A stretch of DNA of 16,918 nt from CAYWNA01 sp964459305 (GCA_964459305.1 CAYWNA010000281.1:1-16918), one strand, 5' to 3'; counted from the stretch's first letter, positions 1-8,176 are shown. Notes: generated by a model from the sequence alone, not told the origin. Numbers and translations: made by a program.

Positions 1-231
1 GACGTGGGATCTTACCCAATCCTACCCCATCACCTTCGATTCAAGCCGCAAGACCGACAGCGACGATACCGGAACTACAAAGGTCCGTACGCGGGCACCG
101 TCTCAAGGGAAGGGGATGGTATGCAAGGTGGCATGCTGTAGCATTCGCCACTTAGGGTAACCGCGAAGGTTCCCACTCCTTCTATCAGGACGCCTGCGTG
201 TGCCGAAGGGCCTTTCGTAGGGGGGATTTCG
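1..231. other. Region upstream of the first gene, possible 3' end of a truncated neighbour
   Basis: No complete gene is visible here. All three plus-strand frames are open from the window edge for more than 130 bases, with stops near 141, 150 and 158-160, so the start could contain the end of a gene that begins outside the window. I cannot choose a frame: the frame ending at 158-160 gives the most protein-like reading, with many Thr, Ser and Asp residues, but nothing recognisable. A short palindrome with 5-bp arms lies at 133-144. The ribosome-binding site of the next gene is the G-rich run at about 219-225. I see no convincing promoter. Confidence 0.3.
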
Positions 232-2025
232 ATGAAGGGGAATGCGCTTACTCTATTCATCCTTCTGGGGGTGGCTGCGGGTCATGTTACGATCACTCGC
301 GACATAGTGGGCCAAGACCGCCAAATCGCGACTGCCAGAAACGGGCCTCACGAACGCGACGCTCTACCGAAAAATCAGACGAATCAACCGAATGGACCTC
401 GTCCGATCTGTTCTCGCCAGACAGCATTCGTGATTCCATTCACGATCGCTCAGAGCCAAGCGGGGTCGTTGGAGGTGCTCTTGTACGTGTCGACTGACAT
501 TGGCACAACCTGGACGCTGCACGCCAGGCAACCGGCCGCCAAAAGCCAATTCCTGTTCCAAGCGCCCCGTGACGCGGAATACTGGTTCGCTTCTCGGACG
601 ATTGCCCAGGGCGTCTCAGCTCCCAACAGTGTCTCGATCAAGCCCGAATTGAAGGTGATGGTCGATACCGTTGAACCGAAACTCGACGTGCAGGCGACCA
701 TTGGGGCTCAAGGCGAGATTAGCGTCGCCTGGGAGGCATTCGACGATCAACTGGCGTCGAATACTGTCAAAGTGGAGTACCAATCCGGTCTGGGTGGAAC
801 ATGGCACCCCGTCACCATCGACAGGCCCAAAAAGGTTGTGGACGGCAAAACCGTCCGTGGCGAGACAAGTTGGTGGGCGGATGACAAAGACCGAATCGTC
901 AGCATTCGAGTCGAGGTGCGCGACCAGGCGGATAACGTCAGTCATATGATTCGGCGGCTGATCATCCCGCTGACATTCACGCCGCGCCCCAATCAGGAGA
1001 AGCCACTCCCGGCATCAAGCATTCCGGCGGACCCGTTGGCGCGATACGGCTTGCCTGCGGACGAACCGGCCAAGCCTCGGTCAGTTCCTCGAAAGCAGGC
1101 AAAGCGAAAACCTGCCAAATTCCCGAAGCCCGAACCCGTTTCTTGGCCAAGTGACGACATATGGACGGACACGACACAATCGAAGAGTAATTATCCGCCG
1201 TCCAGAAGCCCCGTTGGTCCGCGGGTTGCCAACCGAGCGGGTAGCCGAGCGTCTGCCCCTGCCGACAGGTCGCCATTTAGACCTGACACGAGCGGCACCT
1301 CGCCATTTGACACTGAAATGACTAGCAACTCGCCATTTGATCCTGAAACGAGCAGCAACTCGCCCAATAGACCATCGGACACCGGCGGGCTACCGCCCGG
1401 CGAGCGACCCCGCATGACGAGAACGAAGCGTTTCAACCTGGACTACTCAATCGACGCGGTCGGACCGCTTGGCGTGGAGAAAGTCGAATTGTGGGCCACG
1501 CGAAACGGTGGTCGTGACTGGGACCTGTGGGGCGTCGATGAGGATCATGAAAGCCCATTCCTGGTCGAGATGGAGAACGAAGGCGTCTACGGCTTCCGAA
1601 TCGTGATTGTCGGCAAGAACGGTCTGGCTAGCGAAACGCCGCGATCGGGTGATCTTGCGGATTTGTGGGTCGGCGTGGACACGACCAAGCCTGTCGCGGA
1701 GATTACGACGGCCACTTACGGCACTGACGCCTACGCCGGACACTTGGACATTCAGTGGGATGTCAACGACGATCATCTGGGCGCACGGCCGATTACCCTG
1801 CAATTCAGCGAGAAACGGAACTGCGACTGGACGACGATCGCATCGGGTTTGCCGAATACGGGCCAATACTACTGGCGCGTGGATTCACGTGTACCACCCA
1901 GCTTCTTCCTGCGATTGGAGGTGCGCGATGAGGCTGGAAATGTGAACTCGTATCAGTTGAAGAGTCCAATCAAGTCCGCCGGCCTCACGCCGAGAGGCCA
2001 AGTCCAAGGCTTCCGGCCACTCTAG
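232..2025 (+). CDS. Secreted protein with two copies of an Ig-like module and a Pro/Ser-rich linker
   Basis: Function unknown; probably an exported or surface protein. The ATG at 232 is preceded by a G-rich Shine-Dalgarno run about 7 bases upstream and followed by an N-terminal signal-like segment (Lys, then about 16 mostly hydrophobic residues). Two related modules can be seen, at about residues 62-245 and 400-590. Matching landmarks occur in the same order in each: VDTVEP versus VDTTKP, VAWEAFDDQL versus IQWDVNDDHL, and VEVRDQADNV versus LEVRDEAGNV. They look like beta-sandwich (fibronectin/Ig-like) domains, each with a Trp-rich strand and a closing RDxAxN motif. The segment between them, about residues 250-400, is rich in Pro, Ser, Arg and Lys, looks disordered, and contains a tandem 10-residue repeat. 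The gene converges on the next one with 2 bp between the stops. Exact family and partner are not known to me. Confidence 0.85.
   Translation: MKGNALTLFILLGVAAGHVTITRDIVGQDRQIATARNGPHERDALPKNQTNQPNGPRPICSRQTAFVIPFTIAQSQAGSLEVLLYVSTDIGTTWTLHARQPAAKSQFLFQAPRDAEYWFASRTIAQGVSAPNSVSIKPELKVMVDTVEPKLDVQATIGAQGEISVAWEAFDDQLASNTVKVEYQSGLGGTWHPVTIDRPKKVVDGKTVRGETSWWADDKDRIVSIRVEVRDQADNVSHMIRRLIIPLTFTPRPNQEKPLPASSIPADPLARYGLPADEPAKPRSVPRKQAKRKPAKFPKPEPVSWPSDDIWTDTTQSKSNYPPSRSPVGPRVANRAGSRASAPADRSPFRPDTSGTSPFDTEMTSNSPFDPETSSNSPNRPSDTGGLPPGERPRMTRTKRFNLDYSIDAVGPLGVEKVELWATRNGGRDWDLWGVDEDHESPFLVEMENEGVYGFRIVIVGKNGLASETPRSGDLADLWVGVDTTKPVAEITTATYGTDAYAGHLDIQWDVNDDHLGARPITLQFSEKRNCDWTTIASGLPNTGQYYWRVDSRVPPSFFLRLEVRDEAGNVNSYQLKSPIKSAGLTPRGQVQGFRPL
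1270..1374 (+). repeat. In-frame 30-bp tandem repeat (about 3.5 units)
   Basis: The 9-mer TCGCCATTT begins at 1270, 1300 and 1330, exactly 30 bp apart, and a degenerate fourth unit starts at 1360. Each unit encodes ten residues of the pattern S-P-F-x-x-E/D-x-x-S/G-x, starting at residues 347, 357, 367 and 377 of the secreted protein. Because the period is a multiple of three, gain or loss of units by slippage would keep the frame and change linker length. Confidence 0.85.
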
Positions 2026-2027
2026 CC

Positions 2028-3662
2028 CTACCGAATCTCTAGACTTCGCCGCGTCCAGGAGTTGGGAAAACGATATTCCAGTCCTACGTCGAAGGTGAGG
2101 TGATGGTACTGGTTGTTGAGTGGGACGGATTGGAAGTTCGATTCGTTGCTGTCATACACAAGGTCGCACGTGAGGAACAGGTTCTCCTGCAATGGAACAA
2201 GCAGAGTCCCATGCAGTAGAAACTCTGTATCGCGACGGGCAAAACCCAGAAAGGGATCGGGATTGTCGTACCCACGAAAATACAGCTCGCTCGTCAGATC
2301 GAGCTGAGCGCAGGCAAATGGCAGATTGCACACGACACCCGCCAGCAACTTGTGGCCGGTGAAACAGTTCAGGCTGCCGTCGGATTCGTTGCGGTCAAAC
2401 TGATAGCCGGCCCATGCCGACATCTCCCGGCACGCGAACCGCCTGCGCCGTGTGACTCCGACCATGTAATTCACCGAATCAAGGTCGTAAATCGTATCGT
2501 CAAAGATGCCGAGTCCCTTGAAATCGTAGATCCCGTAGCGGCCATGTAACGTCGTCGAGCGGTAGTCGTCATTCAGGAAGGTGACATACGGTGCTGCACC
2601 GGCTCGCTGCAAAAAGCTCTCCATGCCGACGGTCAGATAATCGTAGTCAATGCGCGCTCCGGCAAACGTGGGCATCCCACGCCAGTACGTTCGACGTTGG
2701 AAAAGCGCATAGGCCACATTGTCGAGTTGATCGAAATCGTGTTCGCTGTAATTCTGCGTGTTTAAGAATGTACAGCCGAGCGTCAAGTCGGAATTGTATC
2801 CTCGGTAGATGTCGTATCCCAATTGCCCCAGAAAGAGGCTGCCAAAACTTGGCTCCGACGGCAAAGGAACGCCGACCGCGTTGAAAGTGGGGAGAACGGA
2901 CGGGCGATTGTCATAACGGCAAGTGGCCTTGAACGAACCGCGGAGAGACTCGCGAGAAAGAAGCGTCTCGTTCAGCTCGTCCTGGTATTGGAGCGCCAAC
3001 TGCCCCAACTCCGTACCGTCCGCCGCCTCGGCGACTGTCAGATAGTAGCTGCTGGCCTCTGTCAGCAAGTTCAACTGCCCCAGCGCGGCGCCGGTCGCCA
3101 GATCTTGCGACCATGCCATTTCCTGCTTGGAGGTCGGCGCGCACCACATCAGGTCCAGGGCCGTCAATGGTTTGTCCCACTCCAAATGCAAGCTGCCCAG
3201 GTGGTACCTGACATCGGGCAGACAGGGGTCGAGCTGGTATGCGTGCGATAGCCAATCGTACGCGGACGCCTTTTCGCTGGTTTGGTTGTATGCCTGCCCC
3301 AACCGCAACGACAATTCCGCATCGCACGGAAAGCGGCCCGTGGCGTCCTCCAATAACGCGAGCACCTCGTGGTTCCTTCCCCCGCGCGATAGGGCCTGAG
3401 CCAAACCGGCGATGTCTTTCGGCCGGTTAGGATCGTGCCGCAGAATCATACGGAAAAGCGTCTCCGCATGGCGAAATGCGCCGCGATCCAGAGCGCCAAA
3501 GGCTTCCGCGCTCAGCCGGCCAGGCAGCGGCTTCGCAAGCAAAGGATCGGAGCGATCGGTGAGGTGGACGTTTTCCTCGCCAGGCGATGTTGCACCTGCT
3601 GCTAGCAACAGGCAACAGAAGAAGAAGCACCAAGTGTTCCGAATCAGATTGGACGATTGCAT
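2028..3662 (-). CDS. TPR-repeat protein with C-terminal outer-membrane beta-barrel-like domain
   Basis: Likely an outer-membrane or periplasm-facing protein of 544 residues. I chose the ATG at 3662 because it starts a typical signal sequence: polar residues to about 10, then a hydrophobic run at 11-24 that includes several Cys and Phe. A longer frame from 3812 adds 50 residues unlike a protein start. Residues about 52-215 form TPR-like helical pairs with the usual small/large spacing (for example the segments around AETLFRMILRHDP and LGQAYNQTSEKASAY). From about residue 245 to the end the sequence alternates polar and aromatic residues with many Tyr, Gly and Asp, and ends in a strand reading GLEYRF before a short basic tail, as in beta-barrels. 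TPR plus barrel architecture is known in Slam-type and PgaA-type proteins; membership of either is not shown. I see no clear Shine-Dalgarno. Confidence 0.75.
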   Translation of the reverse strand: MQSSNLIRNTWCFFFCCLLLAAGATSPGEENVHLTDRSDPLLAKPLPGRLSAEAFGALDRGAFRHAETLFRMILRHDPNRPKDIAGLAQALSRGGRNHEVLALLEDATGRFPCDAELSLRLGQAYNQTSEKASAYDWLSHAYQLDPCLPDVRYHLGSLHLEWDKPLTALDLMWCAPTSKQEMAWSQDLATGAALGQLNLLTEASSYYLTVAEAADGTELGQLALQYQDELNETLLSRESLRGSFKATCRYDNRPSVLPTFNAVGVPLPSEPSFGSLFLGQLGYDIYRGYNSDLTLGCTFLNTQNYSEHDFDQLDNVAYALFQRRTYWRGMPTFAGARIDYDYLTVGMESFLQRAGAAPYVTFLNDDYRSTTLHGRYGIYDFKGLGIFDDTIYDLDSVNYMVGVTRRRRFACREMSAWAGYQFDRNESDGSLNCFTGHKLLAGVVCNLPFACAQLDLTSELYFRGYDNPDPFLGFARRDTEFLLHGTLLVPLQENLFLTCDLVYDSNESNFQSVPLNNQYHHLTFDVGLEYRFPNSWTRRSLEIR

Positions 3663-3808
3663 GTCTGCGCGCACGTTGAGTCTGCATACTATCACTGATT
3701 CGATATCGGCCTGCGCAACCGTCATCTTCCCTAGAACCGGCAAAATCTGCCCAACTGATACAATCGCGCAAGCACCTGGAACGGAAGCGGACGGAGCTCC
3801 ATATGCAG

Positions 3809-4627
3809 TCAATCATCGCATCGCATGTCCACGAAGTTCGCCCCGTTCCCCGCGATGGCGAGGTTCAATTGCAGGCGACCCTCCGTATCCACGGCGTGTG
3901 TGAACGAAACGGTGGATCGCAATTTCGCCAACTCCTCAACTTCGCGGACAACCTTCACCGAATACGGCTGCTGCGACGCCATCCGAAACGCGGTCTTAGT
4001 CAATTCGGCCTGGATCTCGCCGTCGCTCATGCTCTGAAGCAGCGGAACCAACGGGTAAAGCAATGCGGCGGCAGACTTCGCCGGAGGCCCGATTTCGGCC
4101 AGCTCGCGCAAGCCTTGCAGTATCGCCTGTTTCTCGCCGCTCTCCAGCTTCTTAACCGCCGCCCGCACTCGCTGTTCGGTTTCGTCGGTCACGTTGTTGT
4201 TCGCGGCGATGCGCTCCTCACGCAGTGACCGTCCCAAACGAAAATAAGAATTGTTGTCTTTGTCGAAACGGAACTGCGTGACTTCGACCTCGCGACCTTC
4301 GACGCCGCTCAGGCTCAGGGCGACTTCGAACGATTGTTCAGAGCGGGATTCCGTGTCCAGCGGTGCATGAGAATAGAGCAGCATCTGAATGCGACCGTCC
4401 GATCGGCTCGCGTAGCCGCTTACTGTGTGAGCAGCAATCGTCCGTTCGGGCAATACCCAATATTCTTGTCCCATGCCATTGGTCAGCGTCAGGAAATGCA
4501 GAATGGGCATGGCGATCGTCGAAGACCGATCGGAGCGACAGTCCACCGGCGGACGCGATCCAATGCCTTCATCCTGCGGGGCTCCACATTCCGTCCGGAA
4601 AAGACACCCGGCATCTGATTCTGCCAA
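3809..4627 (-). CDS. Hypothetical protein resembling the C-terminal part of a GH39-like glycoside hydrolase; probably a gene remnant
   Basis: The frame is intact (272 residues from a TTG at 4627; an alternative ATG is at 4510, residue 40) but no catalytic domain is present. From residue 40 the sequence follows a pattern I associate with the C-terminal beta-sandwich of GH39 beta-xylosidases: a helix ending in NGMG, then SRSDGR-IQMLLYSH, a strand with LSLSGVEG, then VEVTQFRFDKDNNSYF, comparable to the family's yRiD-x-x-x-sNay segment. The last residues (LQLNLAIAGNGANFVDM) resemble the closing strand of such proteins. A helical stretch at about residues 150-235 is not explained by this. Residues 1-39 look unlike the rest. 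The frame remains open upstream as far as the permease stop at 4691-4693 without an ATG, and no convincing Shine-Dalgarno precedes either start. I infer a 5'-truncated gene; the GH39 link is from memory of the family, not a search. Confidence 0.55.
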   Translation of the reverse strand: MAESDAGCLFRTECGAPQDEGIGSRPPVDCRSDRSSTIAMPILHFLTLTNGMGQEYWVLPERTIAAHTVSGYASRSDGRIQMLLYSHAPLDTESRSEQSFEVALSLSGVEGREVEVTQFRFDKDNNSYFRLGRSLREERIAANNNVTDETEQRVRAAVKKLESGEKQAILQGLRELAEIGPPAKSAAALLYPLVPLLQSMSDGEIQAELTKTAFRMASQQPYSVKVVREVEELAKLRSTVSFTHAVDTEGRLQLNLAIAGNGANFVDMRCDD

Positions 4628-4690
4628 TTCATCATTGCGACTATTCCTATCATACAGATGAAGATTGGTGGATGAGATCCTGAGAACCGG

Positions 4691-5470
4691 TCAAACGTAC
4701 TCGCGGCGCGAGAATAAGCATGTTCCAATCAGGAAAAGAGATCCGGCGAGGACCCATAGCACCAAACTTGCTGTTTGCCCGGAGACCGGTAAGTAAAGGT
4801 CCGGATTCCGGCCGCCGGCCGGCTCCATTCCCAGGGATGATCCCGCGTCGAAAATCACACATCGAGTGTAGAACGTGATCGCCACGCGCTTGACGATGCC
4901 CGGCATGTTTCCGACGAATGTCTCCAAGAACAAGGCGTAGCCCAGCGCGATGATCGTGGCACGGTAGAAGACGACACTGAACAAGTGAAACAAACCGACG
5001 TAAGCGAGCGTTGACCATAACGCCGCCGGCCAGAAGCGTTGAAACGATTCCCAGCCCGTAGGACCCGCCATTCGGCATAGAATCGCCATTCCGCCCAGCG
5101 TCCACACCAACGTCAGTAGCAATGCCGCTGTGAATTTCGCCAAGTGAATCAGCGGCCGCGGCAATGGCGTCACCAGCAGATACACGAGCGTTCGTTCTTC
5201 TCGATCCGCGGAGATGCTGGCCGCCCCGTAGCATAGGCAGAAGACCGGCAGCAAGAACGAGACGTATACCGGCAAAAGAATCTCTTCAGTAAACTGCAAA
5301 GCGGTTCTCTCGTGACGCAGAGACCAAGCAATCACCGCCAAGAGCGCGAGGGCCAACACCAGTAGACTCACCATCGTCTGGCGGGATTTTGCCAGACGAC
5401 GAAAGGCGACCCGCGCGACGTATAGGCAGCCCTGGAATTGGCAAGTTGCATGCTCGATGTGGCGATTCAC
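4691..5470 (-). CDS. ABC-2 type transporter permease subunit
   Basis: Integral membrane subunit of an ABC transporter, 259 residues from a GTG start. Six membrane segments can be placed at about 33-50, 64-84, 112-133, 147-168, 170-186 and 232-253. The diagnostic stretch is residues 83-112: a small-residue run, ISADREERTL, then YLLVTPLPR, which is the cytoplasmic element seen in ABC-2 permeases (NosY/NatB-like, ABC2_membrane_2/3). The C-terminus ends in RREYV, also common in this group. The substrate cannot be told from sequence. An ATP-binding partner should be needed, but none is encoded next to it. The GTG at 5468-5470 has only a weak AAGG about 14 bases upstream, so the start is uncertain. 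A 9-bp inverted repeat at 5374-5399 lies inside the gene. Confidence 0.85.
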   Translation of the reverse strand: MNRHIEHATCQFQGCLYVARVAFRRLAKSRQTMVSLLVLALALLAVIAWSLRHERTALQFTEEILLPVYVSFLLPVFCLCYGAASISADREERTLVYLLVTPLPRPLIHLAKFTAALLLTLVWTLGGMAILCRMAGPTGWESFQRFWPAALWSTLAYVGLFHLFSVVFYRATIIALGYALFLETFVGNMPGIVKRVAITFYTRCVIFDAGSSLGMEPAGGRNPDLYLPVSGQTASLVLWVLAGSLFLIGTCLFSRREYV

Positions 5471-5883
5471 TGTTATCGTCTTACCTTCGTGAGGCAGGTT
5501 CCCAAGTCGCCTCTGTCACTGGCAGATTGGGCATCAGCTACCACCTAATGTCGGCGCAAGTTTCCACTATATGCTTTGTTGCCCCAGACCGCCAGATAAT
5601 CCAGCTACAGACCCATTTCCGCGCCCGCCGCCAGCTGGCTGGTTGAATGGATGCCCGGATTCTTGTCGGGATCTCGACTGCTAAGATAGGGTGAAATAGA
5701 TGCTGCACATTCACGATGCGTGGTTTGGCCAGTACGTGATCTCTAACGTGGGAGGATTTTTCATGAGGTTCGCCTGGGCATTTACTGCGACGATTGCGGC
5801 GATTACGCGAATTTCCGCCGCTCGCGTTATGCCGCATCCCGTCAAGAATGGCTCGTGATCTTGCGTCGTGCACTGATCAACAG
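5471..5883. other. 413-bp gap between two permease genes
   Basis: This stretch lies between two genes on the minus strand and carries no long protein-like frame. A 111-codon minus-strand frame at 5538-5873 has an Arg/Trp-rich composition and no ribosome-binding site, so I reject it. A short plus-strand frame at 5763-5858 with a good ribosome-binding site is listed separately. A near-palindrome at 5665-5678 (12 of 14 positions symmetrical) lies just before a TAAGAT at 5682-5687 that could be a -10 element for that frame, but no good -35 accompanies it. The gap is large enough for its own promoter for the downstream permease, but I cannot point to one. Confidence 0.5.
5763..5858 (+). CDS. Possible 31-residue exported peptide or leftover 5' end of a gene
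   Basis: ATG at 5763-5765 is preceded by GGAGG at 5751-5755 with 7 bases between, the best Shine-Dalgarno in this part of the window. The product begins MRFAWAF and continues with a hydrophobic Ala/Ile/Thr-rich run to about residue 20, like a signal sequence, then a short polar tail to the TGA at 5856-5858. It lies on the strand opposite to the two flanking permease genes. It could be a real small secreted or membrane peptide, or the first codons of a gene whose remainder was lost. No homology is claimed. Confidence 0.35.
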   Translation: MRFAWAFTATIAAITRISAARVMPHPVKNGS

Positions 5884-6738
5884 TCAACTGCTCGCGCTGC
5901 GATAGCTGCCTAGGGCGCGGTTGAAGACCCACCGCGATGCCAGCAGGCTTGCGATGGTCGCACAAATCGCGAATCCCGCGAGCGGCCATTCCCACCACGC
6001 TCGCGGATCCAGCGGTCGGGCCAACAGCCGGGCCGGCACGTTGACGACCAGCAGTACCGGCACAACGAAGGTGAAGAGTCCCCACAGCGGAATGCCCCAC
6101 CCGCGGTGATAGATCTCCATCGGGTAGCGAGCGAAATTTGTGATGTAGAACCAGAAATTGTACAGCGACTGATTGCGGCCCAGCCAGATACTGGTGGCGG
6201 CCATCGATATGGTCAGACTATAGAAAATGGCTGCCCCGCAAAGTATGTACGCGGGGTAGAGCAATGCGACGAAGGGATTTATCACCAGCGGGTTCTCCGG
6301 GCGGGTGGTCAGCTTGGCGAGACTGATTCCCAACAGAATCATGGCCGTCGCAATGTTCACCAGCGAGGACCACTCGATTCGTTGGAACGAAATCAGAAAC
6401 TGTGTGTCAATCGGTTTCAGCAGGGCAAAATCAAGGTTTCCGGTGCGAATCAGCTCGCTGAACTCCTGGGCGTTGGGCATGAAGAACGCCTGAACGATGC
6501 TGTTGACGAACCAACTCGTGGCGATGAACACGAAGAACTCGTACTTGCCCCAACCCGATTCAGGCCCGATGTGAGGCGTGTGATGAAACACAATCAAGTA
6601 GAAGCCTATATTCATCAACGTCCACGAGACGGACGACACGCACTGCAGTAGGAAATTCGCACGAAACGTCATATCACGCACGAGGCTGTTTCGTGCGAAT
6701 GTCAGGAAGACTCTCAGGTACGAGGGATGCTCCCTCAT
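5884..6738 (-). CDS. ABC-2 type permease of the PF06182 (ABC2_membrane_6, COG3694-like) family
   Basis: Membrane subunit of an ABC exporter, 284 residues from the ATG at 6738. An in-frame extension to a TTG at 6843 (35 more codons, Arg/Thr-rich) is unlikely; an ATG at 6801 is a second alternative. Membrane segments fall at about 29-51, 67-87, 124-142, 155-185, 215-235 and 250-270. Family landmarks are the GNLDFALLKP segment at 100-109, the conserved ARYPMEIY at 203-210 after the fourth region, and the FVVPVLLVVNVPARLL stretch at 224-239. The family normally works with an ATPase and often with a second homologous permease. Neither is adjacent here: the upstream gene is divergent, and the next minus-strand gene is a permease of a different family 413 bp away. 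The start codon is preceded by a weak GGGG about 11 bases upstream. Confidence 0.85.
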   Translation of the reverse strand: MREHPSYLRVFLTFARNSLVRDMTFRANFLLQCVSSVSWTLMNIGFYLIVFHHTPHIGPESGWGKYEFFVFIATSWFVNSIVQAFFMPNAQEFSELIRTGNLDFALLKPIDTQFLISFQRIEWSSLVNIATAMILLGISLAKLTTRPENPLVINPFVALLYPAYILCGAAIFYSLTISMAATSIWLGRNQSLYNFWFYITNFARYPMEIYHRGWGIPLWGLFTFVVPVLLVVNVPARLLARPLDPRAWWEWPLAGFAICATIASLLASRWVFNRALGSYRSASS

Positions 6739-6889
6739 CGTCGTGCGACCCCGTTGTGTAAACGCCTTGGTTGTGTAGATTTGTAGAGTTCTGCGCCGCA
6801 TTATCCCTTGGGCGGCTTGGCCTTCGGTAGGGCGGATCGCCAAATCCGTCCGATGCCAGTTTCGCCCGTGGACGGTTTAGGAGAAATCG
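6739..6889. promoter_or_regulatory. Divergent intergenic region with start signals for permease and lipoprotein genes
   Basis: These 151 bp separate two divergently transcribed genes and should contain both promoters. I see only weak candidates, for example TTGTGT, 16 bases, TAGATT on the plus strand. A 6-bp inverted repeat (CCGTCC at 6846-6851, GGACGG at 6870-6875) lies directly before the lipoprotein's strong ribosome-binding site AGGAG at 6879-6883. Confidence 0.4.
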
Positions 6890-8176
6890 ATGTTTGTCAA
6901 AAATCGCCATTTGTCAACCGCTGCGTTGGGAATCCTATCGGTCATTTTGGGTGTCACGACAGGCTGCTCCCAGGCCGTCCAACCGGAGCCGGCCGTCGCG
7001 CCCAGCACGTTAGCCTCCGAAGAAACGCCGCCTGTGGCTACCGAAACGGACTCCGCGGCTCCGGCGGAGGACGTCCCTGCCGATCCCCCTGTAATGCTGG
7101 CCGACGAGGAATTGGCGGATGGGTGGATTTCACTGTTCGACGGTCAGACGCTGTTCGGCTGGAATCCCACCAGCGATGCGGACTGGGCAGTCGAGGACGG
7201 GACCATCGTCGTCACCAGCGGCGAGCAGGGTCTGTTGTGCACGAGCACCCGGTTTTCGGATTATGTGCTCAAGGTCGATTTTTGCAGCGCAGAAGGCACC
7301 AATAGCGGGATTTTCTTGCGCTCCCCCCTGAACCCGTTGGACCCTGAGAAGGACTGTTATGAATTGAACATTGCCGACTCGGACAATCCATTCCCGACCG
7401 GCAGTCTAGTGAAACGGCAGAAGGCGGAGGGCGACTTTCAAAGCACCGAATGGCAGTCGTTCGAAGTCACCGTCGACGGCGCGGCAGTCGCTGTCGCGCT
7501 GGACGGCGAATTGATAGTTCAGTACGTCGACCCGCAGCCGCTGGAGCGCGGTTACATCGGTTTGCAGCTCAATCAAGGCAAAGTCGCGTTTCGCAATATC
7601 AAGCTGAAGCCGTTAGGAATGGCCGAAATTTTCAACGGAAGAGATCTTAGCGGCTGGAATACCTACCCCGACATGGCCAGCAAGTTCACGGTCACGGACG
7701 AAGGTTACCTGAACGTCAAGGACGGCCGCGGCCAGTTAGAAACAGAGGGCGAATACGGCGACTTTGTGCTGCAATTGGAATGCATCACCCATGCCGAGAA
7801 CCTAAATTCCGGTTTCTTCTTCCGCTGCATCCCGGGCGACGTGATGATGGGCTACGAGTGTCAGATCCACAACGGCTTCAAAGATGGCGACCGCACGCAA
7901 CCGATGGATTGGGGAACGGGCGCCATTTTCAAACGCCAGGCGGCCAGGCGAGTCGTGGCGGATGATTTGAAGTGGTTCCACAAGACGTTGATTGCCGACG
8001 GCCCGCGGATTGCCGCGTGGGTGAACGGCTACCAAGTGAGCGACTGGACCGATGATCGCGAGCCGCACGAGAACCCGCGTAAGGGTCTACGTCTGGAACC
8101 GGGAACCATCATGATTCAGGGGCACGACCCCACGACGGATATTTCCTTCCGGAATCTTCGAATTGCTGGGATGTGA
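6890..8176 (+). CDS. Exported lipoprotein-like protein with two DUF1080 (3-keto-disaccharide hydrolase, PF06439) domains
   Basis: Predicted extracytoplasmic enzyme or carbohydrate-binding protein. The ATG at 6890 has AGGAG 6 bases upstream. Residues 1-25 form a signal sequence, and Cys26 follows TTG, a weak lipobox because the -3 position is Thr. An Ala/Pro/Glu-rich spacer runs to about residue 72. Domain 1 (about 76-235) begins with the typical WISLFDGQTLFGW and contains NSGIFLR. Domain 2 (about 244-428) begins EIFNGRDLSGW and contains NSGFFFR, YECQIHNGF and the closing FRNLRI. These are the DUF1080 hallmarks; members of the family hydrolyse 3-keto-glycosides. The second copy retains more of the conserved core, including the Glu-x-Gln-x-His stretch, so it is the more likely catalytic one (inference). 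proC follows after only 4 bp, suggesting one transcript. Confidence 0.9.
   Translation: MFVKNRHLSTAALGILSVILGVTTGCSQAVQPEPAVAPSTLASEETPPVATETDSAAPAEDVPADPPVMLADEELADGWISLFDGQTLFGWNPTSDADWAVEDGTIVVTSGEQGLLCTSTRFSDYVLKVDFCSAEGTNSGIFLRSPLNPLDPEKDCYELNIADSDNPFPTGSLVKRQKAEGDFQSTEWQSFEVTVDGAAVAVALDGELIVQYVDPQPLERGYIGLQLNQGKVAFRNIKLKPLGMAEIFNGRDLSGWNTYPDMASKFTVTDEGYLNVKDGRGQLETEGEYGDFVLQLECITHAENLNSGFFFRCIPGDVMMGYECQIHNGFKDGDRTQPMDWGTGAIFKRQAARRVVADDLKWFHKTLIADGPRIAAWVNGYQVSDWTDDREPHENPRKGLRLEPGTIMIQGHDPTTDISFRNLRIAGM

Noticed and set aside
3663..3812. 50-residue N-terminal extension of the TPR protein
   Set aside because: It would bury the signal sequence and has no start-site support.
5374..5399. 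Perfect 9-bp inverted repeat with an 8-base loop, containing CTGGC/GCCAG like the REP cores
   Set aside because: It is inside a coding region, lacks the GTAG foot and the GCCA-loop stem layout, and is likely coincidental.
5665..5678. Near-palindrome that could be an operator
   Set aside because: Only 12 of 14 symmetrical positions and no good promoter around it.
5538..5873. 111-codon minus-strand frame in the permease gap
   Set aside because: Basic, Trp/Arg-rich, no ribosome-binding site, and not similar to any ABC subunit.
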